A stretch of DNA of 64,000 nt from Laburnicola sp. R22_1 (GCA_014281115.1 JACONQ010000013.1:1726501-1790500); one strand, 5' to 3'. Shown: positions 1-11,134, counted from the stretch's first letter. Notes: generated from the sequence alone by a model not told the origin. Translations and numbers: made by a program.

Positions 1-2
1 TC

Positions 3-272
3 TCGGCGACGAAGAAGCGATGGGGGTTTCCCGTAATGCCGGGAGACAACGTGGGTGGCGTCAGCGTTAGAATGGCGGTCGGCTACACTGGATCAGACTG
101 CGATGGTAAGTTCCTCTCAGGTCGCTTTTGTCATCGCAGGAATGCAAGAAAAACCCATCAACAAATAGCTTGACAGTTTGTTCTTCAACATTGTTCTTCA
201 GCAAAGCTTGTAGCGTCCCTCTACAGTGTTATACAACCTCTAGGAAGGTATGTGTGTATGTTGAATACCTAG
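3..272 (+). CDS. Possible 3' end of a host gene (two exons)
   Basis: I do not recognise this product. One frame is open from the window edge and runs to a consensus 5' splice site, GTAAGT, at 106. Removing 106-201 (YTNAY-like TTGAC near 174 and a pyrimidine-rich 3' site ending TTCAG) joins it in frame to a second stretch ending at TAG 270-272. The joined tail would be roughly 57 residues, with VMPGDNVGGVSVRM followed by a C-terminus ending YVCMLNT. Base composition here is balanced and CpA is common, unlike everything after about 660, so this is the only stretch that has escaped RIP. A separate 99-codon ATG frame at 128-427 overlaps it and is equally unproven. The exon model is an inference from splice-like signals only. 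Confidence 0.25.
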
Positions 273-805
273 CTTACACGGGTTACGGGTGGCGTCGCCT
301 TACTGCGTACGTGCCTTCCCAGTGTCCACTCAACCTTGAACGCCAAAGGCTCTTTCCATCCTTTCTTACGTTGGATTCCCACTGCATCGCAGATCTGCGC
401 GTTTCTTATAATCAAAATCTGTGTTGATTTCGGCTTAGTGTCCTTGCATTGGTGTGAGACCCACGATTTTGCACCCTGAACGTTCGTTCCTAGGTGCATG
501 CTAGTGCGGGTGTTTAGTCCCCCATTAGCGCGAGGGACTCTGAAACAATAACAATGACACAGTGATGGGGGATGAGTAAGATGAGCGATCGCTGAGCGAA
601 TGAGTGAGTAACAGGTGAGCGAGTAAAAAATGAGTTAGCTGAGCAACGCTCATTTTACTTATAAGTAAAAATTATAAAAATTAATAAAAAATATATATTT
701 ATAAACTAGAAAAAAGCTCTATCTTTTATATATAAGGACCTTAGTAAGAACTATTATAGTTAATTTTTTATTTAGTGTTAAAGTTAAAATATTAAGGATA
801 AGTAC
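273..805. other. Intergenic boundary of the AT-rich block
   Basis: No gene is supported. From about 545 to 640 the DNA carries repeated TGAGCGA/TGAGTGAG-like words, followed by an inverted repeat (AGTAAAAAATGAG at 622-634 against CTCATTTTACT at 649-659). Just after this hairpin the composition switches abruptly to AT-rich RIP-like sequence. The last five bases, AGTAC at 801-805, are the target duplication of the first LTR element. Confidence 0.5.
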
Positions 806-1016
806 TGTAATAGTACTTGCTGGCCTCTCTGCTAAGCACGCCCTATTACCTCTCTTTTACACCCTATTTTCTTCTATTTACACCTTTTACCTTTCTAAAA
901 GCGTCTTTTCTAGTTAGTGTTAGCGTAGTAGTTAGCGTAGGCCTATGCCCTATACTACTCTCTATATAAAACAGGGCCTCTTATATTCCTTTCTTATTTA
1001 CTATCTTAAAATAGTA

Positions 1017-3210
1017 ACATATTCTATTAGTAGCCTAGACAGATTAGTTCACTAAATAGTTTTTCTTAGCAACTTTAAGGTCTCTTATAACTTATTATAA
1101 AACACTACTAACGTTACTTTATAGTAACTTATAATATACTAAGTTACTATTTAATCTACTTTTTATCTTATATAGTCTTTTTACGCAGCTATAGTAGCTA
1201 TATAAAGCTAAGAAGTCTTTCTTAGTAGTATAAACTTATAATAAGACTTTTTATAATATATAATATATTATCTACTATACTATATATAGGTAATATATAG
1301 TATACTTATTATAATATATAGTAAAGCATACTATATCTTAAGTAGTACTTTATTTAATTTTTAGTTACTAAGTGCGTACTATTATAAGATAAAGTTAACC
1401 TATTATTTCTAGCCTTATAGTAATCTATAATAAAATTACTCTAATTTACTATTAACACTATCTAAAAATAAGTTACTAAGAGTAATATCTAACTTTTCCT
1501 CTATCTCTTTATTTATCTAATAGGTTCTTGCGTTGTGTCTAGACTCTCTACACCTCCTATAGCAGCGTTATATTAAGGGACCTACCTTTTCCTTACTACT
1601 ATCTTGCGCTCTTTTTAATAACTTTATCCTAATAGAAGGGCTTTCTACTTCTAAATCTACTTCCTAAGTAAAGCCTAGCGTCCTACCTTTTTAAATGTGC
1701 TTTCTTTTACGCGTTTTTCGCTTTATTAGAATCTTAATTTACTCTTTAAGTTCCTTAATATAGGTCTTTTAAAGTACACTATAATAGAGTATAAGTTTAG
1801 CACCTTTTATAAGCTATAAGTAGCTTAATTTAGTATTAGGTAGAGACTAAATAAAAGAGTTGCATATAAGCTTTAACTAGAATCTAAACTTAAGGGTATT
1901 ACTTAGAGTCCTAGCTTACTATAGTGTATCTAGTAGGGTACCTTAAGGTAGAGTGTAAATATATATATTAAGGCAATTTACTACTACTAATATATTTAAA
2001 AGAATAAGCCTAGAGGCTTTAAAGGCTTTTTTATAGTTTTCTAGTATAAACATATTAAAAAATGTGTTATAAAAGGCTAGTAGAAAGCTCTTTTTGTTAA
2101 TATAAAAGACGCGTTAGTGCGCTAAGTCCTATATATACTAGAAGTACTTTAGTTTTAGTAGCGCAAAATAGACTATATTAAGTAGCTAAAGAATATAAAA
2201 TAAGTGCGCTAGTATATAGAGTGTTAGAATCTTCTATTTTAAGTAATAATTCTTAAAATTCTAGAAGTAGTAGCTCTTATAGCTATTTAGAATAAGTAAC
2301 CTTTATAACCCTACTATACGCGGCCTTATATACGCGTTAAAGTGCTTTAACTACGTAACTCTAAGATTATTATTAGTCTAGCTAGTCTTAGAGACTAAGA
2401 GCTTCTAATTCTAAGGGATACTAGTTTTCTTATACTACGCTAAAATATAGACTTGCCCTTTATAGATAATAAAGGGTGGGATAGTATATCTAGTAGCGCA
2501 AATACTCTAAATTACTATAACCTACTTATAGTTGCCTAGCTAAATAAGGGTAGGTTAAAAATATCTTTCTAAACTAGTTACAACCTTTATTAAGCTAATA
2601 ACTTCTATCTAGAAGCCTATCCTATCAAAGTCATAGATATTTTTATTCTATACTCTATACTTAGCTTTTGTGTCCTTTACTAGCTAAAACTATGCGTTTA
2701 TAATCTCTAGGTCTTTTTGTTATATTCTTTATTAGTCCTTCGCTTAATTAAAAGCTATTTTAAGCTTAGGTACGCGCTTTACAAAGCGCTAAGCCTATTA
2801 TTATTCTATAAAGTCTCTATACTGCGTAGCTAGTAGTTTATTAGCTATATCTTTCACCTTATCTAGCTAGGGTGCAAATTCTTATAAATCTAGGTTAAGG
2901 ATATACTATATAAGCGTCTACTCTTTAGTTATAGTAAGCTTTGCCATGCCTAATTATATATCTACTTAGGCGATAATTTTATTAATTTAATTGCTTAGTG
3001 TAGACTTTAGGATATTACATACTATAGTAGCACGTCGTAGGCTTAAAATTTGCTTATTCTAATAGGCGTAAAGGGCAAGCTTAATTCTATCTTCTTAATT
3101 AGATAATAACATGTTATATTATTAAGACATTATAATTTATAGTAAAGTGTTATAGTCTTAGTAAAAACTATCTAGTAGACTAATCTATCTAGGCTACTAA
3201 TAGAATATGT
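1017..3210 (-). mobile_element. Fot1/Pogo-type DNA transposon Fot1-a
   Basis: Terminal inverted repeats start ACATATTCTATTAG at the left and end CTAATAGAATATGT at the right, and similarity continues for about 60 bases. The flanking TA at 1015-1016 and 3211-3212 is the duplicated target. Removing the element restores the LTR sequence seen at 17080-17110. The internal minus strand encodes a degenerate DDE_1 transposase. Confidence 0.85.
1500..3090 (-). pseudogene. Fot1/Pogo (DDE_1) transposase, RIP-degenerate
   Basis: Read on the minus strand, the order is as in fungal Fot1-like transposases. An N-terminal helix-turn-helix region lies near 2880-3050 (recognisable IPKSTL-like word after allowing for RIP). 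The catalytic block containing NIYDFDRIGF and IPPF-like words sits near 2430-2650. A basic tail is near 1650-1740, and a CCHC-like zinc knuckle near 1550 is now CYRRCRESRHNARTY. In the family these enzymes cut and paste DNA at TA targets. Many TAG/TAA codons stand where Q or W is expected, and the frame shifts, so this copy is dead. It is older or more heavily mutated than Fot1-b. Confidence 0.7.
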
Positions 3211-3289
3211 TATTAATTTAACTAGCTCTTTTAACTATTCTAGCTATCCCTAATAGGTTAGTCCTATAAGGCTGTATACCGCTCTTATA

Positions 3290-3429
3290 TTATTCTAAGA
3301 CTAACTATTTTTATTTAGCTATAGATAGTAATATAATATCTACTCCTTCCTTAAAATACTACCTATAGGTAGTTAAATTAGTAGAAGTTTTACTTTATTA
3401 GTTACTAGTTATACTAGGCAGTTATTATA
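3290..3429 (+). other. G1-A leader, start
   Basis: This matches the sequence after the 5' LTR of G1-B (21742-21840), including a TTTAGCTATAGA word and a CTACTCC tract. It should contain the primer-binding site, but RIP has erased a recognisable tRNA complement. No gene is seen. Confidence 0.6.
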
Positions 3430-3800
3430 CTATACTAAAGTCTATTAAGAGAGACCGCTTCTAAGTCTCTCCTCTACTTATCGTATAAGGGTAGGAACTT
3501 TATTAGTTACTAGGAAGGATCCCTAGTACTAGGAAGTTTATATTTTACTACCTTAAGGTCTATTAAAAGAGGCTACTTCTAAGTTCCTTCTCTACTTAAT
3601 ATATAAGAGTAGAAACTTTATTAGCTACTAGAAAGAATTTCTAGCGCTAAGAAGTTTATATTTTACTACTCTAAAGTCTATTAAAAAAGGCTATTTCTAA
3701 GTACCTCCTTTACTTAATATATAAGAATAGAAACTTTATTAGTTACCTCTATAAAAGACTAGTTTGATAGGTTGCGCTACTATAGTCTATTAAAAGAGAT
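3430..3800. repeat. 118-bp tandem repeat in the G1-A leader
   Basis: The word TCTATTAA recurs at 3441, 3559, 3677 and 3786, giving a unit of about 118 bases in three full copies and one partial copy. Differences between copies are mostly transitions. G1-B carries a different 84-bp tandem repeat in the same leader position. Confidence 0.8.
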
Positions 3801-4010
3801 TGCTTTAAGTTATAGAAGTAGTAGTACTACTTTATACTAGTACGATTAAGACACTACTAAGGCCTATTTAAAGAGGTTAGAATTCTAAGTCTACTAGCTA
3901 CTAGTTATAGCATAAGTAGTAGAAAGTTCTATTAGTTATCTTTATAAGACTTTATACTCTAGTTTAATAGGTAGCACCTAAATCTACTAAAAGAAATCCC
4001 TCTAGTCTAT
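3801..4010. other. G1-A leader, end
   Basis: Degenerate AT-rich leader sequence with a further CCTATTTAAAGAGG word shared with G1-B near 22170. No coding signal is seen. Confidence 0.4.
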
Positions 4011-4450
4011 TAAATAATAATAAATAATAATAAATAATAATAAATAATAATAAATAATAATAAATAATAATAAATAATAATAAATAATAATAAATAATAA
4101 TAAATAATAATAAATAATAATAAATAATAATAAATAATAATAAATAATAATAAATAATAATAAATAATAATAAATAATAATAAATAATAATAAATAATAA
4201 TAAATAATAATAAATAATAATAAATAATAATAAATAATAATAAATAATAATAAATAATAATAAATAATAATAAATAATAATAAATAATAATAAATAATAA
4301 TAAATAATAATAAATAATAATAAATAATAATAAATAATAATAAATAATAATAAATAATAATAAATAATAATAAATAATAATAAATAATAATAAATAATAA
4401 TAAATAATAATAAATAATAATAAATAATAATAAATAATAATAAATAATAA
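4011..4450. repeat. Perfect decamer microsatellite (TAAATAATAA)44
   Basis: Forty-four uninterrupted copies of TAAATAATAA cover 440 bases with no mismatch. RIP mutates CpA and TpG; this unit contains neither C nor G, so the array cannot be altered by it. Confidence 0.97.
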
Positions 4451-6363
4451 TATATTACCTCTAAAGACTAATTCGCCTATAACACCTAACTAGTGTTATA
4501 CTATAAGGGCTAAAGGCACTAAGTAAAAGAAATTAGAATTAGGCTCTAGAGGCGCTATAGCGCTATCTACAAAGATTTTATATAAGTAATACTTTTACTC
4601 TTTTTATAAAGCGCTCTATCTTACTTACTAAGTGCGCTATCTTACACTTATAAAATACTTAGACCTACTAAATCTAAATACCTTACTATGCCTAACTATT
4701 AATCTCTTAGACATTTCTTTTTATTTTCTCTTTATAATAGACGCCCCTTATAAACTACTTAGCTACTTAAAAAACCTAGATACTAGATTACCCTAGCGAT
4801 AACCTTACTAAGTAGCTCTATCTAGTCTACTCTAATCTTTTACTACTCTACCTTACTAAGTAGCCTTATATACTCTACTCTAATCTTTTACTACTTTAAA
4901 CCTTAGTTAAGCTTATATTTAAACTAGGATAGTACTAGTTATAGGAACTTACTCTCTTTGCTGTAACTACCCTAGCTCTTATCTACTATCTATTAAGTAT
5001 TTAGCTAGGTAACTAATTACTAGACTATTAATATTACCTAGCTACCTTCTAGTTTAGCTTAATAATAAATTATAGTTAAATATTTCTATTACAATCCTAC
5101 TTCTACTTTAAACTCGCTAGTAGTTAGCCTTAAAATCTAATAACTCTATACTATTATCTTCTAAAGATTCTAAAATTAACGTATATTAGATAACTCTAAC
5201 TACTCTTTTTAATAATAGAGACTTTAAAGCGGAGCCTAAGCCTAATTACTTTAGCTAACTACTCCCTAGGCTGGCAAATAGGTATAGGTTAGATTGGGAT
5301 TAGGTTCCCTTTAGTCTATAATAACTTTTATAATAACCTTTTATAATAACTTTCTATAATAACTTTCTATAATGATTTTTATAATAATAGCTAATATATC
5401 TTGCAAAAGGAATTTAGGATAGATATTTACGCCTAGATTTTATTTATATATTGCTGCTATAGCGTCTCTCTAGAGTTAAAATTAATAGGCGCTAACAACT
5501 TAAGGTAATAGATAATATCTTAAACTATAAGATTAATAATATAAATAAGATATAGAATTATACTCTTTTAATTCTAGGTAATATTTAAGCAAGATAGAGA
5601 GTTTAGTTACCCTACTAATATTACTAAGAATAGCTGCCTTAGCAGCATTAAATTTATTTAAAAATATCTAGCAGAATCTATATTAGCTAGTTATTACAGT
5701 ATTAGGCCTAAGAAAATAAAGAAAGTGTTAAAAGAATAGTTGCTTTACTATTTAGAAGGACTAGTTATTATTAATTACTATTTATATAAGTTTAGTTTTA
5801 AATACCTATAAAGAGTATATAGAATATAACATAGCTATTTATTTTTTTATACTAAGAAGTAAAAGTTCTTTTATAAATAGGATTATTTTACTATATATAT
5901 ACTTAGAACTTTTATAGTTAATAAGGTACTTAGTACTAATTAGCTAGGTACTAGTAAAGTTAATACTTAGATATTATAGTATATAGCTATAGTTAAGATA
6001 GAATATATATAGATAACTAAAGGAGTACTCTACACCCTTCTAAAATATAGTCTAGATAATATCTATATAAAGATAAGAGTTTTAGTATAGGTAAGAGTTT
6101 TAGTATAGATTATAGGTTTGTTTATCTTTAGCCTATTAAGTATTAGACTACTATATATCCTATATAGCAAATATCTTTTTCTATTTTTAACTCTTAAAAG
6201 TCTAAAGGGGAACGTTAGATAAAACAAATTATCCTACTTTCTAATCTATTAGCCTATAGAGCTAGGATTATATATCTAAAAAGAGTATCTAGTAGTAGAG
6301 TAACTAGTTTATTAATATAGGGCTATATATTAATTTCTAGAGTAGGTGTAGTACTTAATATAG
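4451..6363. other. Unassigned interior of G1-A
   Basis: AT-rich, stop-filled in all frames, with no recognisable domain. It contains an internal near-repeat at 4790-4900 (CTCTAATCTTTTACTACT occurs twice) and, around 5210-5325, one arm of an inverted repeat whose partner lies at 13895-14025. A TAAGAGTTTTAGTATAG repeat occurs twice near 6075-6105. Confidence 0.4.
5210..5325 (+). repeat. Inverted-repeat arm flanking the cargo region (left)
   Basis: AGGCTGGCAAATAG at about 5262 followed by a GTTAGATTGGGATTAGG-like run pairs with the reverse complement near 13895-13978. The match continues weakly outward on both sides, so the exact termini are unclear. The two arms enclose the unknown gene at 8580-9285 and the H3-like gene. 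Confidence 0.5.
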
Positions 6364-6365
6364 TA

Positions 6366-8226
6366 ACGTGTTTACAAGCGAGCTACGAATATAAGTAAGT
6401 TACAAACTCTACTAAGTCTCTAAGCCTTTCGTAGCATATAAATTTATAACGCATTAATATTCTATTAATATAATAGCTATTCTAAATTAAGTAGTATCTA
6501 TAGAAGCCTTCTTACACGTGCGCGAGTTGTGCCCAGGCTCCCTACAGCGCCTACAGCGCACAGAAGCCTGTCGGCTCGCAACTAACTACGCCTTGCCTTG
6601 CTATATTTCTCCCTCTAGTTACTACTTAACAGCCTTTTAAGCAATAATATCCTCTCCCTCTGTCTTTAATAGAATGCCTCGCTTTTAGATCTACTTTTTT
6701 TGCGCTATTTACGCGTTATGGCTGCCTTATTTGCTCTTTATAGAGTAGCTATCTTCTCGCGCATAAGCACTATTAAATGCGCTATTCTTTTAGCGCCTCT
6801 TATAAGCCGATTAAGCGACTGGATAACTAAGGTAGGAGAGGATCCCTAATACCTTTAAATCCGCTTACGAACTAGAGTTAACTAAGCGCCTAGCTCGCGT
6901 GCGTTGCTTAGTATTACAGACTTCTATAGGGCCTCTAGTAGGGCTGCTAGCGCTAGTACTAGCGATGGTGTACAAAGCTTAATATTAAGCTTTAAGAGCA
7001 CTACCTCTAGATCGTGTAGAACTAGTCCAGAGCCTTAAAAGCTTACGTAGATATTCTTCTTTATAATTAACTAGTTATAGGCGGCGCGAAAGGCTAGTAG
7101 AAACTTAAGCTTACTAATATAGTTAATATAGTTGCGTATTAGGCCCTTAACCTAGCGTCTATACGTCCGCTTTAACGGCGAGAAGCAGCCTACGTTAAGT
7201 GGCTATAGAAGATGTAACAAATATAGTAACATATATAGGATATAGATCTTATTCTCCCTATAAATCTCCTAAATTCGAGTGAGTTATGGCTCTTATGGCT
7301 ATTAAGTATTAGGAGCTAACGCGCGCCTACTCTACACTCTACTATATGCTTAATAAAGTGCTATAGCCAGGCAACACTAAGCTTGTTTATAGTCTACCTA
7401 TTATTACTAAGACTAATAGTCTAGTTACTTAGTATATTATTGCCCTTGTACTAGGCTAAGAGGTAGTACTTACTAGTAAAGATAATAAAGGGCAGGATTG
7501 CCCACCCAGTAGCGTTAATTCTGTGGATCGTTGTCACCTACTCACAATTGCCTGGCTAGATCGCTTTTGGCTAACCACATCTCTCTAAGCCTATAACAAC
7601 TAGCTAGAAGAATATCTTGCCTATTAGAAAGCCAGTCTTGTTAAAGTTAAAGGTGTCCTTATTGCAGATACTATAGGTGGCCTTTATACGTACTACTAGC
7701 TCAAACTAGGCCTATATAGCTGTCGGGTCCTTATAGAGGACTTGCTGTCAATTGTAGGCTCGATTAAATCGCGTTATAAGGCTGTCTATTCGCTTAACAA
7801 AGTTTCTAGGCCACTACTAGCCAATATAGCCTATGCTACGCTTAGCGAGCAGCTTATTTGCCATATCTTATAGAGCACCTAGAGTAGGCACAAAGTCTCG
7901 CGAATCTAGGTTAAGTATATGCTTAATAATAACCTCCTCTTCTAGCTTAGTAAGCTTCTTTAATTTAGGCTTATAATTGCGTCGCATAGTAGTTTCAGCA
8001 CGTCGGCTGCGAAGTGTACTTTTAGGAATATTAAACGTCGCTGCAGCGTAATTAACGCTCTAGATCTAATTCTAATTAATAGCTAAGATAGCTAGAGAGA
8101 CATCTGCTTTGTTATAGGGCAATCGAATAAGTGTTAGTTAAGCCATTATAGTTAATAGGTAACGCGTTATAGAAAGTTAGTAGGGTTCGTAGCTCGCTTA
8201 TATTCGCAGCTCGCTTATAAACACGT
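6366..8226 (-). mobile_element. Fot1/Pogo-type DNA transposon Fot1-b
   Basis: The inverted repeats begin ACGTGTTTA at the left and end TAAACACGT at the right; about 55 bases match inward. TA at 6364-6365 and 8227-8228 is the target duplication. The element is 1861 bases long and encodes one transposase on the minus strand. Its GC content and CpA content are visibly higher than those of Fot1-a, so it has suffered less RIP. Confidence 0.9.
6500..8110 (-). pseudogene. Fot1/Pogo (DDE_1) transposase with C-terminal zinc knuckle
   Basis: A nearly full-length Fot1-type transposase can be followed on the minus strand. A helix-turn-helix pair lies at about 7900-8060, with IPKSTLRSRRAE, then KLTKLEEEVIIKHILNLDSR and DMANKLLA. 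The DDE core lies at about 7200-7650 with IHRINATGWAILPFIIF, then a DNGWT-like word (second acidic residue) and ARQLLIL before the expected DGHxSH. The basic tail follows at 6640-6760. Last comes an intact-looking CCHC knuckle, CRRCREPGHNSRTC, at about 6510-6565. Stops are TAG/TAA at Q or W positions. The enzyme would have catalysed TA-targeted cut-and-paste transposition; this copy cannot. Confidence 0.85.
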
Positions 8227-8228
8227 TA

Positions 8229-8579
8229 CTTAAGAGTATTAGCATAATAAAAAAATATAATAACTAGTTAAATAGTTATTTAAGAGAATAGTAGTTTAAG
8301 AAGAGAATAGAATAAACTAAATTCTATAATATTAACTATAGTAGTATTTAACTAATATTAAGGTTAGCTAGAAATAGCGTATAGCGTATAGTGTGCTACT
8401 AATAAGTTAGTTTTAAATCTAGACTAGTATATAGCCCTTTATTATAGAGTTAATTTTAGATAGTAATTAGCTTATTACTATACTACTATAAGTAGTATCT
8501 TTAGCGACTAGTATATAATTATTAGCTATAATAATTAGCTATAGTAAAATTGCAACTCTAGCTTATTTTATCCTATGCG
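8229..8579. other. Unassigned G1-A interior
   Basis: AT-rich with no supported gene. It continues the pre-insertion sequence left of Fot1-b and precedes the end of the minus-strand gene at 8580-9285. Confidence 0.4.
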
Positions 8580-9285
8580 CTAATTATTATCTAAAACCCT
8601 CTTAGCACCTAAGCTTCTCTTATTATCTAAAACTCCCTTATTATTTAAAACCTCTTTAGCACCTAAGCCTCCCTTATTATTTAAATCTCCTTTAGTACCT
8701 AAGCCCCTAAAGTCTAAGAAACCTTTAAAGTCTATATCCTTATTTATAATATTAGAGTTATACCTATTTAGCAGCTTCTAGAAATAAGCTTTAAGCTCCT
8801 TTTTATTATTCTTAATTTTCTCTTTATACTCTTTATTATTATTCCCCTTAATATATACCTTATTGCGATTAAGTATATTATTCTTCCTATAGTTAATAAG
8901 ATTAGTAAAAGGACTAGACTTATAGTAACTAATAATTATTAGCAAAGATATATAATAAACAAGTATAATAAACTTATAACTATTCCTTATTAGTAACTAT
9001 TACTAGCTCCTTAGTAATTAGATCTATATTGCCTACGCTATTATAGAAGTTTTTCTACTTTTTCTTATTAGCCTTAAGCTTTTTTAGGCCTGCCTTATAT
9101 ATATTACGTAAGAGCTTTTTATATATACTACTATAACTAAAGATTTATTTACCTACGCAACTCTATAGTATAGAAGGACCTTTCTCCTTACTAGTAGCAA
9201 TCCTACACTTAGCTAGGGCTACTTAGTAGGCCCTTAAATTAACTTTATTCTTAATCTTATTCTACTTTTTATATATAGCAATTAG
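8580..9285 (-). pseudogene. Unknown gene Z with C-terminal hexapeptide repeats
   Basis: I do not recognise this protein. On the minus strand a lysine/asparagine-rich frame runs from about 9285 and shifts once near 8930. From there it stays open for roughly 110 codons with a single TAG at a likely Q. The C-terminus (8583-8708) is seven hexapeptides of the type L-[GND]-[TNA]-K-x-x, for example LNNKGG, LGAKEV, LDNKRS and LGAKRV, encoded by an 18-bp DNA repeat. The N-terminal part is basic (KVNLRA, KAGLKKLKANKKK). It lies antisense to G1-A, between Fot1-b and a tRNA-like patch. It could be cargo of the same unit as the H3-like gene, or the remains of an unrelated element. Confidence 0.5.
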
Positions 9286-9289
9286 TTAG

Positions 9290-9465
9290 AGGGGCGTATT
9301 ATGGTGGGTACAGGCGTAAGGTCGTATAAGTATAGCAGAAGTCTAGATAGTAAATCTACGCTGTGGTGGGGCACTATAAGCGAGAATTTTAGTCTAGAAA
9401 TAAGCGAAAACTTAGACTTCTTAGCGAGTTCGAATCTTGCCCTCTCCCCCCTTATGGTTTTTAAA
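9290..9465 (+). other. tRNA-like (SINE-like) patch
   Basis: GCGAGTTCGAATCTTGC at about 9424-9440 folds as a perfect T arm with a 7-base loop and resembles an RNA polymerase III B box. An AGTCTA/TAGACT stem lies upstream. I could not pair an acceptor stem, so this is not called as a tRNA gene; it may be the head of a SINE or a degenerate tRNA pseudogene. Confidence 0.3.
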
Positions 9466-9517
9466 CACTAAAAAACTAATCTTTATAGATAAGAAGAAAA
9501 GTAGCCTAAATAAGCTA

Positions 9518-9697
9518 GTATCTCTAATAATTAAGAAATTTCTAACTATTTAAGCTAGTCTTAACTAAGTTACTAGATTAAACTTATAGGATGGGAAAGC
9601 TATTAGCAAGTATCTCTAATAATTAAGAAATCTTTAACTAGTTACTAGTCTTAATAAGTTATTAAGATTTAAACTCATAGGACAAGAAAGTTAATTA
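9518..9697. repeat. 91-bp tandem duplication
   Basis: AGTATCTCTAATAATTAAG recurs at 9518 and 9609, and the rest of the 91-bp unit follows with transitions and small indels. No gene is seen here. Confidence 0.7.
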
Positions 9698-9711
9698 AGG
9701 CATATTACTAT

Positions 9712-9904
9712 CTTCTAATTTAGAAAAAACTTTGTTAGAAATTTCAATTTACGCTTTAGACAGATAATAAGCCACTAGTGTTAGTTTTCCCTTAACCCCC
9801 TTTAAAGGGCTTTTTTTACTAGGGGAAAGTGCCCCTTAACTATCTATATAATTTGCCTGTGGCTGTATTTACTTTATAGAAAATTTAGAAGTAATAGAAA
9901 TGTT
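9712..9904 (+). mobile_element. MITE copy M1 (~193 bp)
   Basis: This matches, inverted, the 196-bp insertion at 51319-51514. It carries the palindromic core CCCTTTAAAGGG and a purine/pyrimidine-rich centre. The flanks ATATTACTAT (9702-9711) and ATATTAGCTAT (9905-9915) look like a ~10-bp target duplication that has mutated. It has no coding capacity. Confidence 0.65.
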
Positions 9905-9994
9905 AATATTAGCTATTAGTTTTGTCTCTAACTAGTTACTTACTTCTTATTAATTAACTAATATATAATAATAAAATATAATAATATACTACTT

Positions 9995-10234
9995 CTCCCC
10001 CAGGATTAATCCGTAATATTACGTAATTCTAGACTGGCTATTTAACCGATCACCGTGTTACATAATCGATAATTTTCTTAACAATATTAACAACAAAATT
10101 ATTATTATTTTGTGTATATTTTATTACTACCACTATATGCTAGGTACTAGGTTTTAGTGCCTTCTATTTTACTCCTCTCTGTGTATAGTGCGGACTCGAC
10201 CCTGGTTAGAATCTCCACACAACGAAGATGTTTA
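9995..10234 (+). mobile_element. Short dispersed repeat, copy 1 (240 bp)
   Basis: The sequence runs from CTCCCCCAGGATTAATCCG to CACACAACGAAGATGTTTA. It is flanked by a 17-bp direct duplication, 9978-9994 and 10235-10251, ending ATACTACTT. It corresponds to the two ends of the ~1.16-kb copies at 15356-16517 and 18173-19342, with their ~930-bp middle absent. The long target duplication fits target-primed reverse transcription rather than an LTR element. Confidence 0.75.
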
Positions 10235-10251
10235 ATAATAATATACTACTT

Positions 10252-10985
10252 TTTTAATTTTTAAAGTAAGACTATATAAGCTCTTCTTCTTTCTATATAA
10301 GCTATTAATACTTTTACACTTTAGAAAGTAGTTAGTAGTTTTTATTAATATAAAACTTCTTCTTAAGCTAATATTATATAGCTTAATTAGCTAATTTAGT
10401 AAAGTTTAGTGCTTTTTTTACTATAAAGTATATTGCAAGACCTCTATATAATAGTATAGGCGCTATTACTAAGTGCACCTTTAAATAGCACTTTATAGTT
10501 AGTAGGATAACCTTTTTAAGAGCTACCTTATCTATAGTATAAAAGAATAGTGCTAACCTCTTTATTTCTAAATATAAAGCCCTATTTATATTAGTATGTA
10601 GTATAATAAAAGGCTATAATTACTAGATATCTTAGTAAGACCCTTCTACTTATCGCGCTTAAAATTTACTAGTATCTATAGGTCGCTACTTAAAAGGTCC
10701 TCTAGAATATTAGAAGACTCTTTTTTAATAAACGCTATAGTATAGGATATAATAATAGTATATAATAACTATAGTTAATATTATAAAGATAATAAAAATA
10801 TTATTATTATTATAAAAAGCAGCTATAGGGGCCTATATATATAAGCGAGACGCTAATAACACTAGTGTATTTTCTTTACTTACCTTACTACCTACTTAGC
10901 TACTCTACTTTACTACTCTCCTAGCTACTTTTTTAATACTTTATAGCTTTAACTACTATATAACCTTAATTTCTAAAATAATAGT
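10252..10985 (+). other. Region upstream of the H3-like gene
   Basis: No gene is recognised. A TATATATAAG word at about 10840 lies roughly 150 bases before the first H3-like codons and could be the old promoter. The rest is AT-rich and stop-filled. Confidence 0.35.
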
Positions 10986-11134
10986 ATATATTAGGCTAGC
11001 TAGATACTCTAAGCTAGTTACTAGCAAATCTTAAGTAAAAAAGAAAAAGCAGCTAGCTACTAAGGCTACGTAAAAGGCGCCTCGCAAATTACTACCTATT
11101 ACGCTAAAAAAGAAGCACTGTTAGAAGCTAGATA

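Larger units (their letters stand above)
806..3289 (+). repeat. 5' LTR of G1-A, split by Fot1-a
   Basis: The LTR begins TGTAATAG and ends CTTATA (CTTACA with one RIP change). Its two pieces, 806-1016 and 3213-3289, sum to 288 bases, exactly the length of the 3' LTR at 16876-17163. A Fot1-like element occupies 1017-3210 with a duplicated TA. The segment CTCTATATAAAA near 960 is a TATA-like site in the expected U3 position. Confidence 0.85.

Noticed and set aside
128..427. 99-codon plus-strand ATG frame in the balanced region
   Set aside because: No recognisable features; an overlapping frame with splice-like signals explains the edge at least as well, and neither is proven.
269..499. 76-codon minus-strand frame
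   Set aside because: Antisense to the possible host exon and without supporting motifs.
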